A stretch of DNA of 64,000 bases from Saliphagus infecundisoli (GTDB lineage Archaea; Halobacteriota; Halobacteria; Halobacteriales; Natrialbaceae): contig NZ_JAIWHV010000009.1 of NCBI RefSeq assembly GCF_020177375.1, forward strand, positions 42,736-106,735, read 5' to 3'. Every line of letters begins with the position of its first letter. Within the stretch, counting starts at the first letter, position 1. A program made the position numbers and the translations under genes. The notes below the pieces were generated by a model. That model made no database searches and was not told where the DNA came from. It worked only from the letters and a program-made list of their open reading frames with translations. Below are positions 24,453-32,036 of this stretch, in pieces.

Positions 24453-25582
24453 CCGCCGCCGACCGCGCACGGGAGCTCCTTCGATCGGTCCGGCGGACCC
24501 TCCCCGAGGGAGTGGGCCGGACGCTCGATCGGCTCCCCGTCGCGTTCGGTTGTGGCTGTTCGGACTGTGGGTGCTCCGGCGGAGGGTGTTCCGACTGTTC
24601 GTCTTCCGACCGTGGCGACCGCGAGGGCTGTACGGACTGTGGCGACTGCGAGGACTGCGGCGGCGGTGACGACGACTCGAACTCGATGCGCTCGGACGCC
24701 GAACCGATCGCCGACGGCGGCTGGGAGGTCGCCGACTCGCCCACCGACCGGGCCCTTCACGCCGTCGCCCACGCCGCCGACGCCCCCTACGCCTGTGGCG
24801 AGGGTGGCATCGTTCTCCGGCGGGGCGAGGGCTGGGAGACGGTCATCGAGCGGGGTCCGGGCGTCGCGGCGAACACCCTCCGAACCGTCGCCGCGACCGA
24901 CGACGGCGACCGGATCTGGTTCGCGGGCGACAGCGGCGCGCTGGGCGTCTACGACGTCGCCGAGCCCTCGCTGGGCGACTACTCCGCCCCCGAGGAGAAG
25001 ACGAGCACCTGGGAATCGATCGCCGTCACCGGGGAGGCGGGCGAGGAACGCCTCCGGATCGCCAACGGCTCCGGCGAGGTCCTTGAGGCGGCCTGCGAGA
25101 ACGGCTGTCCGACCTGGGGCGAGGTCGTCGAGCCCGGCGGCGGCTCGACCCTGCCGGCGCTCGACGCCGACGAGGGCGCGTTCTACGCCGCCGACACCAG
25201 TGGCGGGGTCTACCGGAGTGACGGCGAGTGGGACCGGATCGGGATCGACAACGCCGAGGTGAACTTCTTCGACGTTCGCGCGGGCGACGACGGTCGGCTC
25301 CTCGTCGCCGGCGCCGACGGAATCGCTTACGAGTACGATCCCGTCTGTCGCAACTGGACGCCCCAGTACGCCGGCGAGGGGGACCTCCGGGCGATCGACG
25401 CCTCCGACGGCCGGGTCGTCGCCGCCGCCACCGGCGGCCGCTGCTACGAGCGAACGAGCGGCATCGAGTGGAGAGCGATCGAGACCGGCACCGAGGAGAG
25501 CCTCGCCGACGTCGCGCTCGCCCCCGATGGCCCCGACATCGCCGTCGGCGCCGGCGGCACGATCCTCGAACGCTCGGACTGA
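24449..25582 (+). CDS. Beta-propeller protein with N-terminal 10-Cys cluster
   Basis: The 377-residue protein has a basic start (MTAADRARELLRSVRRTLPE) and then ten Cys between residues 35 and 70 in CGC, CxxC and CxxxC spacings rich in Gly, Ser and Asp. About six propeller blades follow: GEGGIVLRRGEGW, WFAGDSGALGVYDV, AADTSGGVYRSDGEW, GADGIAYEYDP, GAGGTILERSD. The blades parallel the Tat lipoprotein at 13247, so the two are paralogues, but this one has no export signal and is probably cytoplasmic. The Cys cluster could bind several Cu(I) or Zn ions. It is translationally coupled to the GDH-like gene (ATGA). Confidence 0.82.
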   Translation: MTAADRARELLRSVRRTLPEGVGRTLDRLPVAFGCGCSDCGCSGGGCSDCSSSDRGDREGCTDCGDCEDCGGGDDDSNSMRSDAEPIADGGWEVADSPTDRALHAVAHAADAPYACGEGGIVLRRGEGWETVIERGPGVAANTLRTVAATDDGDRIWFAGDSGALGVYDVAEPSLGDYSAPEEKTSTWESIAVTGEAGEERLRIANGSGEVLEAACENGCPTWGEVVEPGGGSTLPALDADEGAFYAADTSGGVYRSDGEWDRIGIDNAEVNFFDVRAGDDGRLLVAGADGIAYEYDPVCRNWTPQYAGEGDLRAIDASDGRVVAAATGGRCYERTSGIEWRAIETGTEESLADVALAPDGPDIAVGAGGTILERSD

Positions 25583-25630
25583 GACCGGATCGCGCGGAAA
25601 TCGCCTGCGACGCAGCGTGCTTCGACACCC

Positions 25631-26416
25631 ATGATAGAGACATCGACGTTCACCGATCGCATCGCACTCGACGACCTCCCGATCGCCGCCACCGGCGTCT
25701 ACGCGCTCACGGCCGTCCTCTGGCTTGCCGTGCTCGACGGCTGGCTCCCGATGGCGATGGCCGTCGTCGACGCCCCGATGACCGCCCCCGGAGTCCCCGA
25801 ACTGATGGCGACCGAAAACGGGCTCTACGGCGTCGGCACCTACCTTCTCATGTGGGGAGCGATGATGATGGCGATGATGCTCCCCTCGGCGGTGCCGGTC
25901 GTCCGGCGTTACCGGCGGGCCGCCTGTGGCTCCCCCCGGCGGACTGCGATTGCCGTCGCGGGCTTTCTCGGGGCCTACGCACTCGTCTGGACCCTCGTCG
26001 GGGTCGTTCCCCTGGCGACCGACGCCCTCGTCTCGATCCACGGGGTCGCGACCACTGCCGGCCGGCCGTTCGTCGCGGGCCTCTTCCTCCTGGCCGGTGC
26101 CTTCCAGCTGTCCGCGCGGAAACGACGGTTCTTGTCGCGCTGTCGGGCGCCCGACGGCACCCTCTGTTCGTCGCCCGTCCAGGGCGTCAAACACGGCGTC
26201 GCCCACGCCGCCGGCTGCGTCGGCTGCACCTGGGCGCTGTTCGCGCTGATGGTCGGCCTGGGCTCGATGAACGCCGTCGTCATGCTCGCGATCACTTTGG
26301 TCGTCTCGATCGAACGGCTCTCGCCGAACGGCGAGGAGATCGCCGGCGCGACCGGAGTCGTCCTCCTCGCCGCCGGGGTCCTGACCCTCGCGGTCGGCGG
26401 CCCGCTGGTCCCATGA
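25631..26416 (+). CDS. DUF2182 integral membrane protein (predicted metal-binding)
   Basis: The 261-residue protein has six to seven helices. DUF2182 hallmarks are the Met-rich helix WGAMMMAMMLPSAVPVV (about residues 75-91), GAFQLSARKRRFLSRCRAP and the later HAAGCVGCTWALFALMVGLGSMN. Conserved Met, Cys and His residues within the membrane suggest metal handling, and the family is annotated as predicted metal-binding. Its stop overlaps the HMA gene start by 4 bp, which suggests transfer between a soluble chaperone and a membrane partner. A role in copper insertion into the oxidase is my inference. Confidence 0.88.
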   Translation: MIETSTFTDRIALDDLPIAATGVYALTAVLWLAVLDGWLPMAMAVVDAPMTAPGVPELMATENGLYGVGTYLLMWGAMMMAMMLPSAVPVVRRYRRAACGSPRRTAIAVAGFLGAYALVWTLVGVVPLATDALVSIHGVATTAGRPFVAGLFLLAGAFQLSARKRRFLSRCRAPDGTLCSSPVQGVKHGVAHAAGCVGCTWALFALMVGLGSMNAVVMLAITLVVSIERLSPNGEEIAGATGVVLLAAGVLTLAVGGPLVP

Positions 26417-26637
26417 CGGCCGAGTACGAACTCGCCGCCGACGGGCTCGGCTGCCCGCGCTGCGAGGCCCTTATAGAGCGCGAACTCGGCGGCCTCGCCG
26501 TCGTCTCCGCCGCGAGCGCCGACGCGGACGCCGGGCGGATCCGGGTCCATGCTGCCGCCGGCGCGGACGGATCGATCGCCGGAACCGTTCGCGCGCTCGG
26601 CTATCCCGTGACCGGCTGGCGGCGGCGACCCGGCTGA
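26413..26637 (+). CDS. HMA-domain metallochaperone (CopZ-like)
   Basis: The 74-residue protein opens MTAEYELAADGLGCPRCEAL, with the metal-binding CPRC at residues 14-17 and the HMA fold text (LAVVSAASADADAGRIRVHA, GTVRALGYPVTGW). In Cu(I) chaperones the motif is usually MxCxxC; here GLGCPRC has Leu-Gly in place of Met-x. Its start overlaps the DUF2182 stop. Together with the HMA gene at 12224 it gives each half of the oxidase cluster its own chaperone. Confidence 0.82.
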   Translation: MTAEYELAADGLGCPRCEALIERELGGLAVVSAASADADAGRIRVHAAAGADGSIAGTVRALGYPVTGWRRRPG

Positions 26638-26726
26638 CGCACGGTTCGTCCGTCGACGACACTCTGCCCGGAACCGTCCCCCGAAAACCCCTGTGTCCTG
26701 AAGATCCGACACCACCGCCGATACCT

Positions 26727-26948
26727 ATGTCAACGAACGCACGACCCGCTCCCATCGACCGACAGCACGAATCGAACGAACGAGCCGATGCTCTCTTGGA
26801 CCCGATTTCGAGCGTCATCGAACGGGTCGCCGACCTGATCGCTCCGGGCGCGAACGGAGGCGATGACGACGCCAACGATGACGACGCCGACGATGACGGC
26901 GACGAGGACGATGCGGACGAAGACGGTGACACGGACGGGGACGATTGA
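26727..26948 (+). CDS. Small protein with very acidic tail
   Basis: The 73-residue protein has an amphipathic middle (DALLDPISSVIERVADLIAP, residues about 23-42) followed by a tail of almost only Asp, Glu, Gly, Ala and Asn with more than 20 acidic residues. Such tails occur in halophile surface or nucleic-acid-mimic proteins. No family recognised; it could also be a chance ORF in acidic-codon-rich DNA. The upstream GATACCTATG gives a plausible start context. Confidence 0.5.
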   Translation: MSTNARPAPIDRQHESNERADALLDPISSVIERVADLIAPGANGGDDDANDDDADDDGDEDDADEDGDTDGDD

Positions 26949-27027
26949 TCGCCAGTCGTCCGGGCGCCGGTAGGGCCACCGAGCCGACGAATCACCCCAG
27001 TCTTCCCATCGAGGCCGGTGTCCGACC

Positions 27028-27843
27028 GTGACGTCTCGCCGAACCAAACGACGCGTTCACGTCCTCCTCACCGTCGGCAAGGGCGGCCGTCTCGCGCGGG
27101 CGATCGACTGGCTGATCGTCGGGTTGATCGTCCTCAACGTGGTCGCCGTCGTCCTCGCGACGGTCGATAGCGTCTTCGAGCGCTATCGGTCGGTGTTCTA
27201 CGCGTTCGAGATCGTCTCGATCGGGGTCTTCACCCTCGAGTACGGCCTTCGGATCTGGTCGGCGACGGCGGTTCCGGAGTACTCGTCGCCGATCACCGGA
27301 CGGCTCCGGTTTGGGACCCGTCCGCACCTCCTGATCGATCTGTTCGCGATCGTTCCCTTCTACGTCGGAACCGTCGTCTTCGCGTTCGATCTCCGGGTGC
27401 TCCGGGCGCTCCGGCTGTTCCGGTTTCTCCGGCTGTTGAAACTCGTCCGGTACTCGGAGGCGATGCAACGCTTCGGCCGGGTCGCCCACAGGAAACGCGA
27501 CGACCTGCTGCTTGCGATCACCGGCTCGTCGGTCCTGTTGGTCGTCGCCTCGAGCCTGATGTACTTCGTCGAACGGGACGCCCAGCCGGAGACGTTCTCG
27601 AGCATCCCGGCGACGCTCTGGTGGGGCGTCGTGACGCTCACCACCGTCGCGTACGGCAACACCTACCCCGTTACACCCGCCGGGAAGGTGCTGGGCGGGC
27701 TCGTCGCCGTCCTCGGCGTCGGCCTGTTCGCCCTGCCGGCCAGCATCCTCGCGTCGGGGTTCATCGAGGACGACGCCGACCCGCGACGGTGTCCCCACTG
27801 CGGGGAATCCCTCGGGACGGACCTGCCCGGCCACGAACGGTAG
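27028..27843 (+). CDS. Voltage-gated ion channel of the K+ channel superfamily, altered selectivity filter
   Basis: The 271-residue six-helix channel subunit starts at GTG. S1-S3 lie at about residues 27-115. The S4 voltage sensor is Arg-rich (LRVLRALRLFRFLRLLKLVR, about 118-138). The pore region (LWWGVVTLTTVAYGNTYP) has filter residues T205-N211. The usual TVGYGD is TVAYGN here. The tail has CPHCGESLG, a small zinc-ribbon-like end. It resembles KvAP-type archaeal channels. The filter change (A208 for Gly, N211 for Asp) may alter or weaken K+ selectivity. Confidence 0.88.
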   Translation: MTSRRTKRRVHVLLTVGKGGRLARAIDWLIVGLIVLNVVAVVLATVDSVFERYRSVFYAFEIVSIGVFTLEYGLRIWSATAVPEYSSPITGRLRFGTRPHLLIDLFAIVPFYVGTVVFAFDLRVLRALRLFRFLRLLKLVRYSEAMQRFGRVAHRKRDDLLLAITGSSVLLVVASSLMYFVERDAQPETFSSIPATLWWGVVTLTTVAYGNTYPVTPAGKVLGGLVAVLGVGLFALPASILASGFIEDDADPRRCPHCGESLGTDLPGHER

Positions 27844-27967
27844 CAGCCCTCCGGCGTCCGCTCTCGATCCCACGCGTGGTCGAACGGAGCCCTGGCGGTC
27901 GTCTCCGGGAGTTCGAGCCGACGATTCGACCTGTGGTTTTACCTCGGTGACCGTCGTACTCGTCCCG

Positions 27968-28993
27968 ATGACGTGGCGTGCTCTCGCCGAACTCCGGCCG
28001 TCGCTCGAGGCGACCAAGGGGCTGTTGTTACCGTTTTCGCTCCGTCGGTGGCTCGCACTCGGGGTGATCGCCTTCTTCGTGTCGGGCGCCAGCGGCGCGA
28101 ACCCCAACCTCTCCATGACTGGTGGGGGACCGTCCGAGGAGTCCCCAGCCGTCGACTCGGCGCCGATCGACGGGCTGGCGACCCTCTCCGACGCCGAGAT
28201 CGTCCTGGCTCTCCTCGTCGTCGGCCTCGCCGTCGCGATCGGGCTCGCCCTGTTGCTGGTCGGTGCGATCATGGAGTTCGTCTTCGTCCGGGTGGCTACC
28301 GAGCGCGACGTCCGCATCCGCGGCTACGTCGGGGAGAACGTCTCCCGTGGCGCCTCGCTGTTTCTCTTCCGGCTTGGGATCGTCTTCGTCCTCCTGGCGC
28401 TGTTCGTGGCCCCCGTTCTCGCCGCGTTCGTGCTGTCTCCAGTGTTCGTGGTTCTCGCGGTTCTCCTTGTCCCGGCCTTTCTCCTGGCCGGCGTCGGTCT
28501 GTGGCTCGTGTTGCGGTTTACGGCGGACTTCATCGTGCCGGTGATGGTCGTCGAGGACCTCGGGGTCCTTGCGGGCTGGCGTGCGTTCTGGCCGGCGCTC
28601 GTCGACGACTGGAAGCAGTACGGGGTGTACGCCGTCGCGCGCCTCCTCCTCGGGATCGGTGCGGGCGTTCTCGCCGGCCTCGGGTTCGTCGCGGTCGGAC
28701 TCGCGCTCCTCGTCCCGTTCGGGCTCGTCGGGGCGGTCGTCTACCTGGTGTTCGGCGTACTGGTTGGTGGCACGTGGCTCGCCATCGCCTCGCTCGTCGT
28801 CCTCGCCGCCCTCTACGCTCTCGCGGTCCTCGTGTCGGGCGTCACGTGCGTCCAGGTCCCGATCCAGACCTACCTCCGGTACTACTCGCTTTTCGTCCTC
28901 GGGAGCGTCACCCCCCGGTTCGACATGGTCGAGGCGGTTCGATCCGAGGTCGGCGACCCTGCCGGGGACCGATCCCCCACTGACGGCCGGTAG
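27968..28993 (+). CDS. DUF7544-like haloarchaeal membrane protein
   Basis: The 341-residue protein starts MTWRALAELRPSLEATKGLL and has about seven to eight hydrophobic segments, with conserved-looking cytosolic phrases (MEFVFVRVATERDVRIRGYV; GWRAFWPALVDDWKQYGVY; PIQTYLRYYSLFVLGSVTP). Haloarchaea have a widespread family like this (I recall DUF7544) without known function. A GTG at 27947 would add seven residues. It is followed by the sulfatase gene 29 bp away. Confidence 0.75.
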   Translation: MTWRALAELRPSLEATKGLLLPFSLRRWLALGVIAFFVSGASGANPNLSMTGGGPSEESPAVDSAPIDGLATLSDAEIVLALLVVGLAVAIGLALLLVGAIMEFVFVRVATERDVRIRGYVGENVSRGASLFLFRLGIVFVLLALFVAPVLAAFVLSPVFVVLAVLLVPAFLLAGVGLWLVLRFTADFIVPVMVVEDLGVLAGWRAFWPALVDDWKQYGVYAVARLLLGIGAGVLAGLGFVAVGLALLVPFGLVGAVVYLVFGVLVGGTWLAIASLVVLAALYALAVLVSGVTCVQVPIQTYLRYYSLFVLGSVTPRFDMVEAVRSEVGDPAGDRSPTDGR

Positions 28994-29022
28994 TTATCCG
29001 CTCGGCCGTGGTACACGCCGAC

Positions 29023-30378
29023 ATGCCCGACTCGAGACCGAACGTGTTGTTGATGCACGCCCACGACCTCGGCCGGCATCTCGGGTGTTACGGCGTCGAT
29101 ATCGAGACTCCTCGGATCGACGCGCTCGCGAGCGAGGGCGCACTGTTCGAGCGACATTTCGCGAGCGCGCCCCAGTGCTCGCCGAGTCGGGGAAGCCTCA
29201 TGACCGGGCGAGCCCCACACGTAAACGGGTTGATGGGGCTCGCCCACGGGGACTGGGAACTCCACGACGACGAGCGGATCCTCCCGCAGTACCTAAGCGA
29301 CGCCGGCTACGAGACGCACCTATTCGGCCTCCAGCACATCTCCCAGGACACGGACCGGCTCGGATACGACTACGTCCACTCCGAGGGGAACCTCTACCCC
29401 GGGGTTTCGCCCACGGTCCACCAGGCCAACCGAGGGCGCAACGTCGCGTCGGTGGTCGAGTCGTTCCTCGCGAAATCGGCGTACGAGGCCCCCTTTTTCG
29501 CGTCGGTCGGCTTCTTCGAGTGCCACCGGGTCGAGGAGCGAAACGGCCGATACGGGTTCGACGCCGGCTACTACCGGGCCGACGACCCGGAGTCGGTCCG
29601 ACCGCTCCCCTATCTCCCCGGTCGCCGGGGGATCAGACACGACCTCGGGGAGATGCACGGGATGGTGTACGCGCTGGACGAGGCGGTCGGGAGCGTCCTC
29701 GACGCGCTCGCCCGCGCCGGTCTCGTCGAGGAGACCCTCGTGGTCTTCACCACCGAACACGGGATCGCCTTCCCGCGTGCGAAAGGCACCTGCTACGATG
29801 CCGGGATCGAGGCCGCACTCGCGATTCGCTACCCGGGCGTCGTCGATGCCGGCCGGCGCTACGACGACCTGGTGAGCAACGTCGACGTGCTGCCCACGGT
29901 CCTCGAGCTCGTTGGCGAGGAGTGCCCCGCGGGGCTCGGCGGCCGGAGCGTCGCGGGCCTGATCGCCGACGGCGTCGGGGGGTACGACGAGCGCGACCGG
30001 ATCTTCGCGGAGATGACCTGGCACGACACGTACAACCCGGTCCGTGCGATCAGGACCAACCGCTACAAGTACATCAGGAACTTCTGGCACCTCCCGACGG
30101 TCTATCTGCCGGCGGACGTGTTCGCGAGCGAGTCCGGCCGCGAGGTCCGCGAAGCGTACGGACTCCCGTTCAGACAGTACGAGGAGCTGTACGACCTCCG
30201 GGACGCGCCCCGGGAGGACGACAACGTTGCCCACGAACCCCGCTACCGGGACGCCAGGCGGGAGCTCTCCGCACAACTCCTGGAGTGGATGAATGGGACC
30301 GACGATCCGCTTCTCGACGGCCCCGTCGTCCCGGGCGATTACGACGAGATCCGCTCGTGGCCACACGACCCGTCGTGA
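29023..30378 (+). CDS. Sulfatase (formylglycine-type arylsulfatase family)
   Basis: The 451-residue hydrolase has the N-terminal metal site RPNVLLMHAHDLGRHLGCYG and the active-site signature CSPSRGSLMTGR with C52, which must be oxidised to formylglycine. The C-terminal half has TTEHGIAFPRAKGTCYDAG (metal ligands) and the usual RTNRYKYIRNFW and LYDLRDAPREDDNVAHEP endings. HAHD replaces the more frequent TDDLG Asp pair, seen in a recognised subgroup. No export signal, so probably cytoplasmic or non-classically located. The GTG at 29008 would add five residues; I prefer ATG 29023. Confidence 0.9.
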   Translation: MPDSRPNVLLMHAHDLGRHLGCYGVDIETPRIDALASEGALFERHFASAPQCSPSRGSLMTGRAPHVNGLMGLAHGDWELHDDERILPQYLSDAGYETHLFGLQHISQDTDRLGYDYVHSEGNLYPGVSPTVHQANRGRNVASVVESFLAKSAYEAPFFASVGFFECHRVEERNGRYGFDAGYYRADDPESVRPLPYLPGRRGIRHDLGEMHGMVYALDEAVGSVLDALARAGLVEETLVVFTTEHGIAFPRAKGTCYDAGIEAALAIRYPGVVDAGRRYDDLVSNVDVLPTVLELVGEECPAGLGGRSVAGLIADGVGGYDERDRIFAEMTWHDTYNPVRAIRTNRYKYIRNFWHLPTVYLPADVFASESGREVREAYGLPFRQYEELYDLRDAPREDDNVAHEPRYRDARRELSAQLLEWMNGTDDPLLDGPVVPGDYDEIRSWPHDPS

Positions 30379-30503
30379 GGGGCCGCACGAGGCCCGCGGT
30401 CACACGCCCGGTCTCAGCAATGTGCCACCCGAGAGCGACTACTGAACGGGCCGCCGTCACGAGCAGTCGCAGGGAGACGAAGTTGCAGCCGGAACGAGGA
30501 TGT

Positions 30504-31109
30504 TCAAGCCTCTCGGTAGCGCTCGGGCAGGTAGGGGACGACGGGCGAAGGCGCTAGCCCGGCGAGGTGTTCGGCGAGCGCCGCCAGCGGCTTCCGAAAC
30601 AGGGTGTAGACGGCGGAGACGGCCACGAGCGCGACCGCGAGCGCGGCGGCCGGATCGGCGCCCGCGGCGACGAGGACCCCGCCAGCGAGCCCCGCGAGCC
30701 CGAGGTCCTCGAGCGCACCGTCGTACCGGACCCAGCGCCGCGGCCGGAGCCAACGGCCGTGATAGTGGCTGTAGACGGCCCGCTCCGAGCCCGCTTCCCA
30801 CGGCCGCAACTCGAGGCCGCCGCCGGCGGCGTCGGTCGCGGCGTGGAGTGCGGCGGCGGCAAGCCCGACGGCGAGGCCGACCGTCGCCGCCGACGGCGCG
30901 AGGAGCGCGACGGCGACTGCCGGAACCACGACGATCGGTCCGTAGATCGGGTAGTGAAGCGTCTTCCGGTGGCCCGTATAGAGGTCGAGGTCGGGCGCCA
31001 GGCCGCCGAGGAACCCGGCGACGAACGCCACCGGGGCGAACTCCGGGGCGGTCGCGAGGACCGGGAGAGCAAGCGCCATGCCCCAGAGGGCGTGTGTCGT
31101 CGCCATCAT
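30504..31109 (-). CDS. YdjM-like membrane metal-dependent hydrolase
   Basis: The 201-residue protein starts MMATTHALWGMALALPVLAT, with the family signature of an N-terminal TH motif and GGLAPDLDLYTGHRKTLHYP (residues about 35-54), where His and Asp residues bind metal. Several membrane segments follow. DUF457/YdjM family members are predicted membrane hydrolases of unknown substrate. The start could be either Met of the MM pair. It converges with the sulfatase gene upstream. Confidence 0.85.
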   Translation of the reverse strand: MMATTHALWGMALALPVLATAPEFAPVAFVAGFLGGLAPDLDLYTGHRKTLHYPIYGPIVVVPAVAVALLAPSAATVGLAVGLAAAALHAATDAAGGGLELRPWEAGSERAVYSHYHGRWLRPRRWVRYDGALEDLGLAGLAGGVLVAAGADPAAALAVALVAVSAVYTLFRKPLAALAEHLAGLAPSPVVPYLPERYREA

Positions 31110-31289
31110 CGTACCTGCCGTAGCGACCCGAGGGATAAATCGCTTTCCCGGCCCCGTCCCCGAAGTCGGGTCGACCACTGTGCTCGTAATCGCGGCGAGC
31201 CACGTTGGACCGTCGCCGCGGCCGTTCGACGACCTTCGTATCCGTAGCCAATCGGGCATCGGAGTTCGGATTCCAAAGCGATTCCGGGG

Positions 31290-31297
31290 ATATATCC
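31290..31297 (+). promoter_or_regulatory. TATA-like box of the TRASH-domain regulator
   Basis: ATATATCC lies 24-31 bp before the ATG at 31321. It fixes the start and implies a leaderless transcript. Confidence 0.5.
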
Positions 31298-31320
31298 CGG
31301 TCGGAGACGTATCAAGTCCC

Positions 31321-31923
31321 ATGCGAGAGCTCGACGGAACCGACATGGAGATCCTGGGACTGCTCGCCGAGGACGCCAGGCGGCCGTTCAGCGAGATCGC
31401 CGAGCGGGTCGGCCTCTCGGGGCCGGCCGTCTCGGATCGCGTCGACCGGCTCAAGGAGGCGGGCGTCATCAACGGGTTCACCGTCGACGTCGACCACTCA
31501 CAGCTCCGGGCCGGCGTTCCCGTGTTCGTCCGGGTTTCGGGGGTGAGTGAGGCCCTCGAGGACCTTCGAGCGCGCGTCGGCGACGCCGACGCAGTCGAAC
31601 ACGTGTTCGTCACCGCCGACGGCGGGCTCTGGTTCTACGCCCGCGCCCAGGTTGGGAACGTCCGCCAGTGGCTCGACGGACTGATCGGCGACGGCACCGG
31701 CGGCGCCGCCGGGATCGACTACACCGTGACGCTGATCGACGACGCCGAGTGGCGCCCCTCGCTGGAGGGCGCCGAGTTCGCGCTGACCTGCGCCGAATGT
31801 GGCAACACCGTCGACAGCGAGGGCGAGTCGGCCACCATCGACGGTCAGGCCTACCACTTCTGCTGTCCGTCCTGTCGGGGCCGGTTCGAGGAGCGATACA
31901 ACCGCCTCGAGGAGGGAGCGTAA
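31321..31923 (+). CDS. Lrp/AsnC-type regulator with TRASH metal-sensing domain
   Basis: The 200-residue regulator has an N-terminal AsnC helix-turn-helix (residues 1-60: LDGTDMEILGLLAEDARRPF, ERVGLSGPAVSDRVDRLKE), a central dimerisation domain and a C-terminal TRASH domain, CAECGNTV...YHFCCPSCRGRF (about 157-190), which binds thiophilic metals. In Halobacterium a protein of this architecture controls copper efflux genes next to it. Here it lies 113 bp upstream of CopA in the same direction, so it is the likely copper-responsive regulator of that ATPase. Confidence 0.93.
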   Translation: MRELDGTDMEILGLLAEDARRPFSEIAERVGLSGPAVSDRVDRLKEAGVINGFTVDVDHSQLRAGVPVFVRVSGVSEALEDLRARVGDADAVEHVFVTADGGLWFYARAQVGNVRQWLDGLIGDGTGGAAGIDYTVTLIDDAEWRPSLEGAEFALTCAECGNTVDSEGESATIDGQAYHFCCPSCRGRFEERYNRLEEGA

Positions 31924-32036
31924 CCGGTTGGGATCGAAGCGGTGGCGGATCACTTGGATTTCTAAAGAACGGGCTCCGGGTTGCTTTCGATCGCGACCGG
32001 AAAGCCAGGTAAACGTCCGTCCCGTAGGGACTCCCA

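Noticed and set aside
28569..30557. A 662-codon plus-strand ORF over the DUF7544-like and sulfatase genes
   Set aside because: Arg/Ser-rich and out of frame with two recognised proteins.
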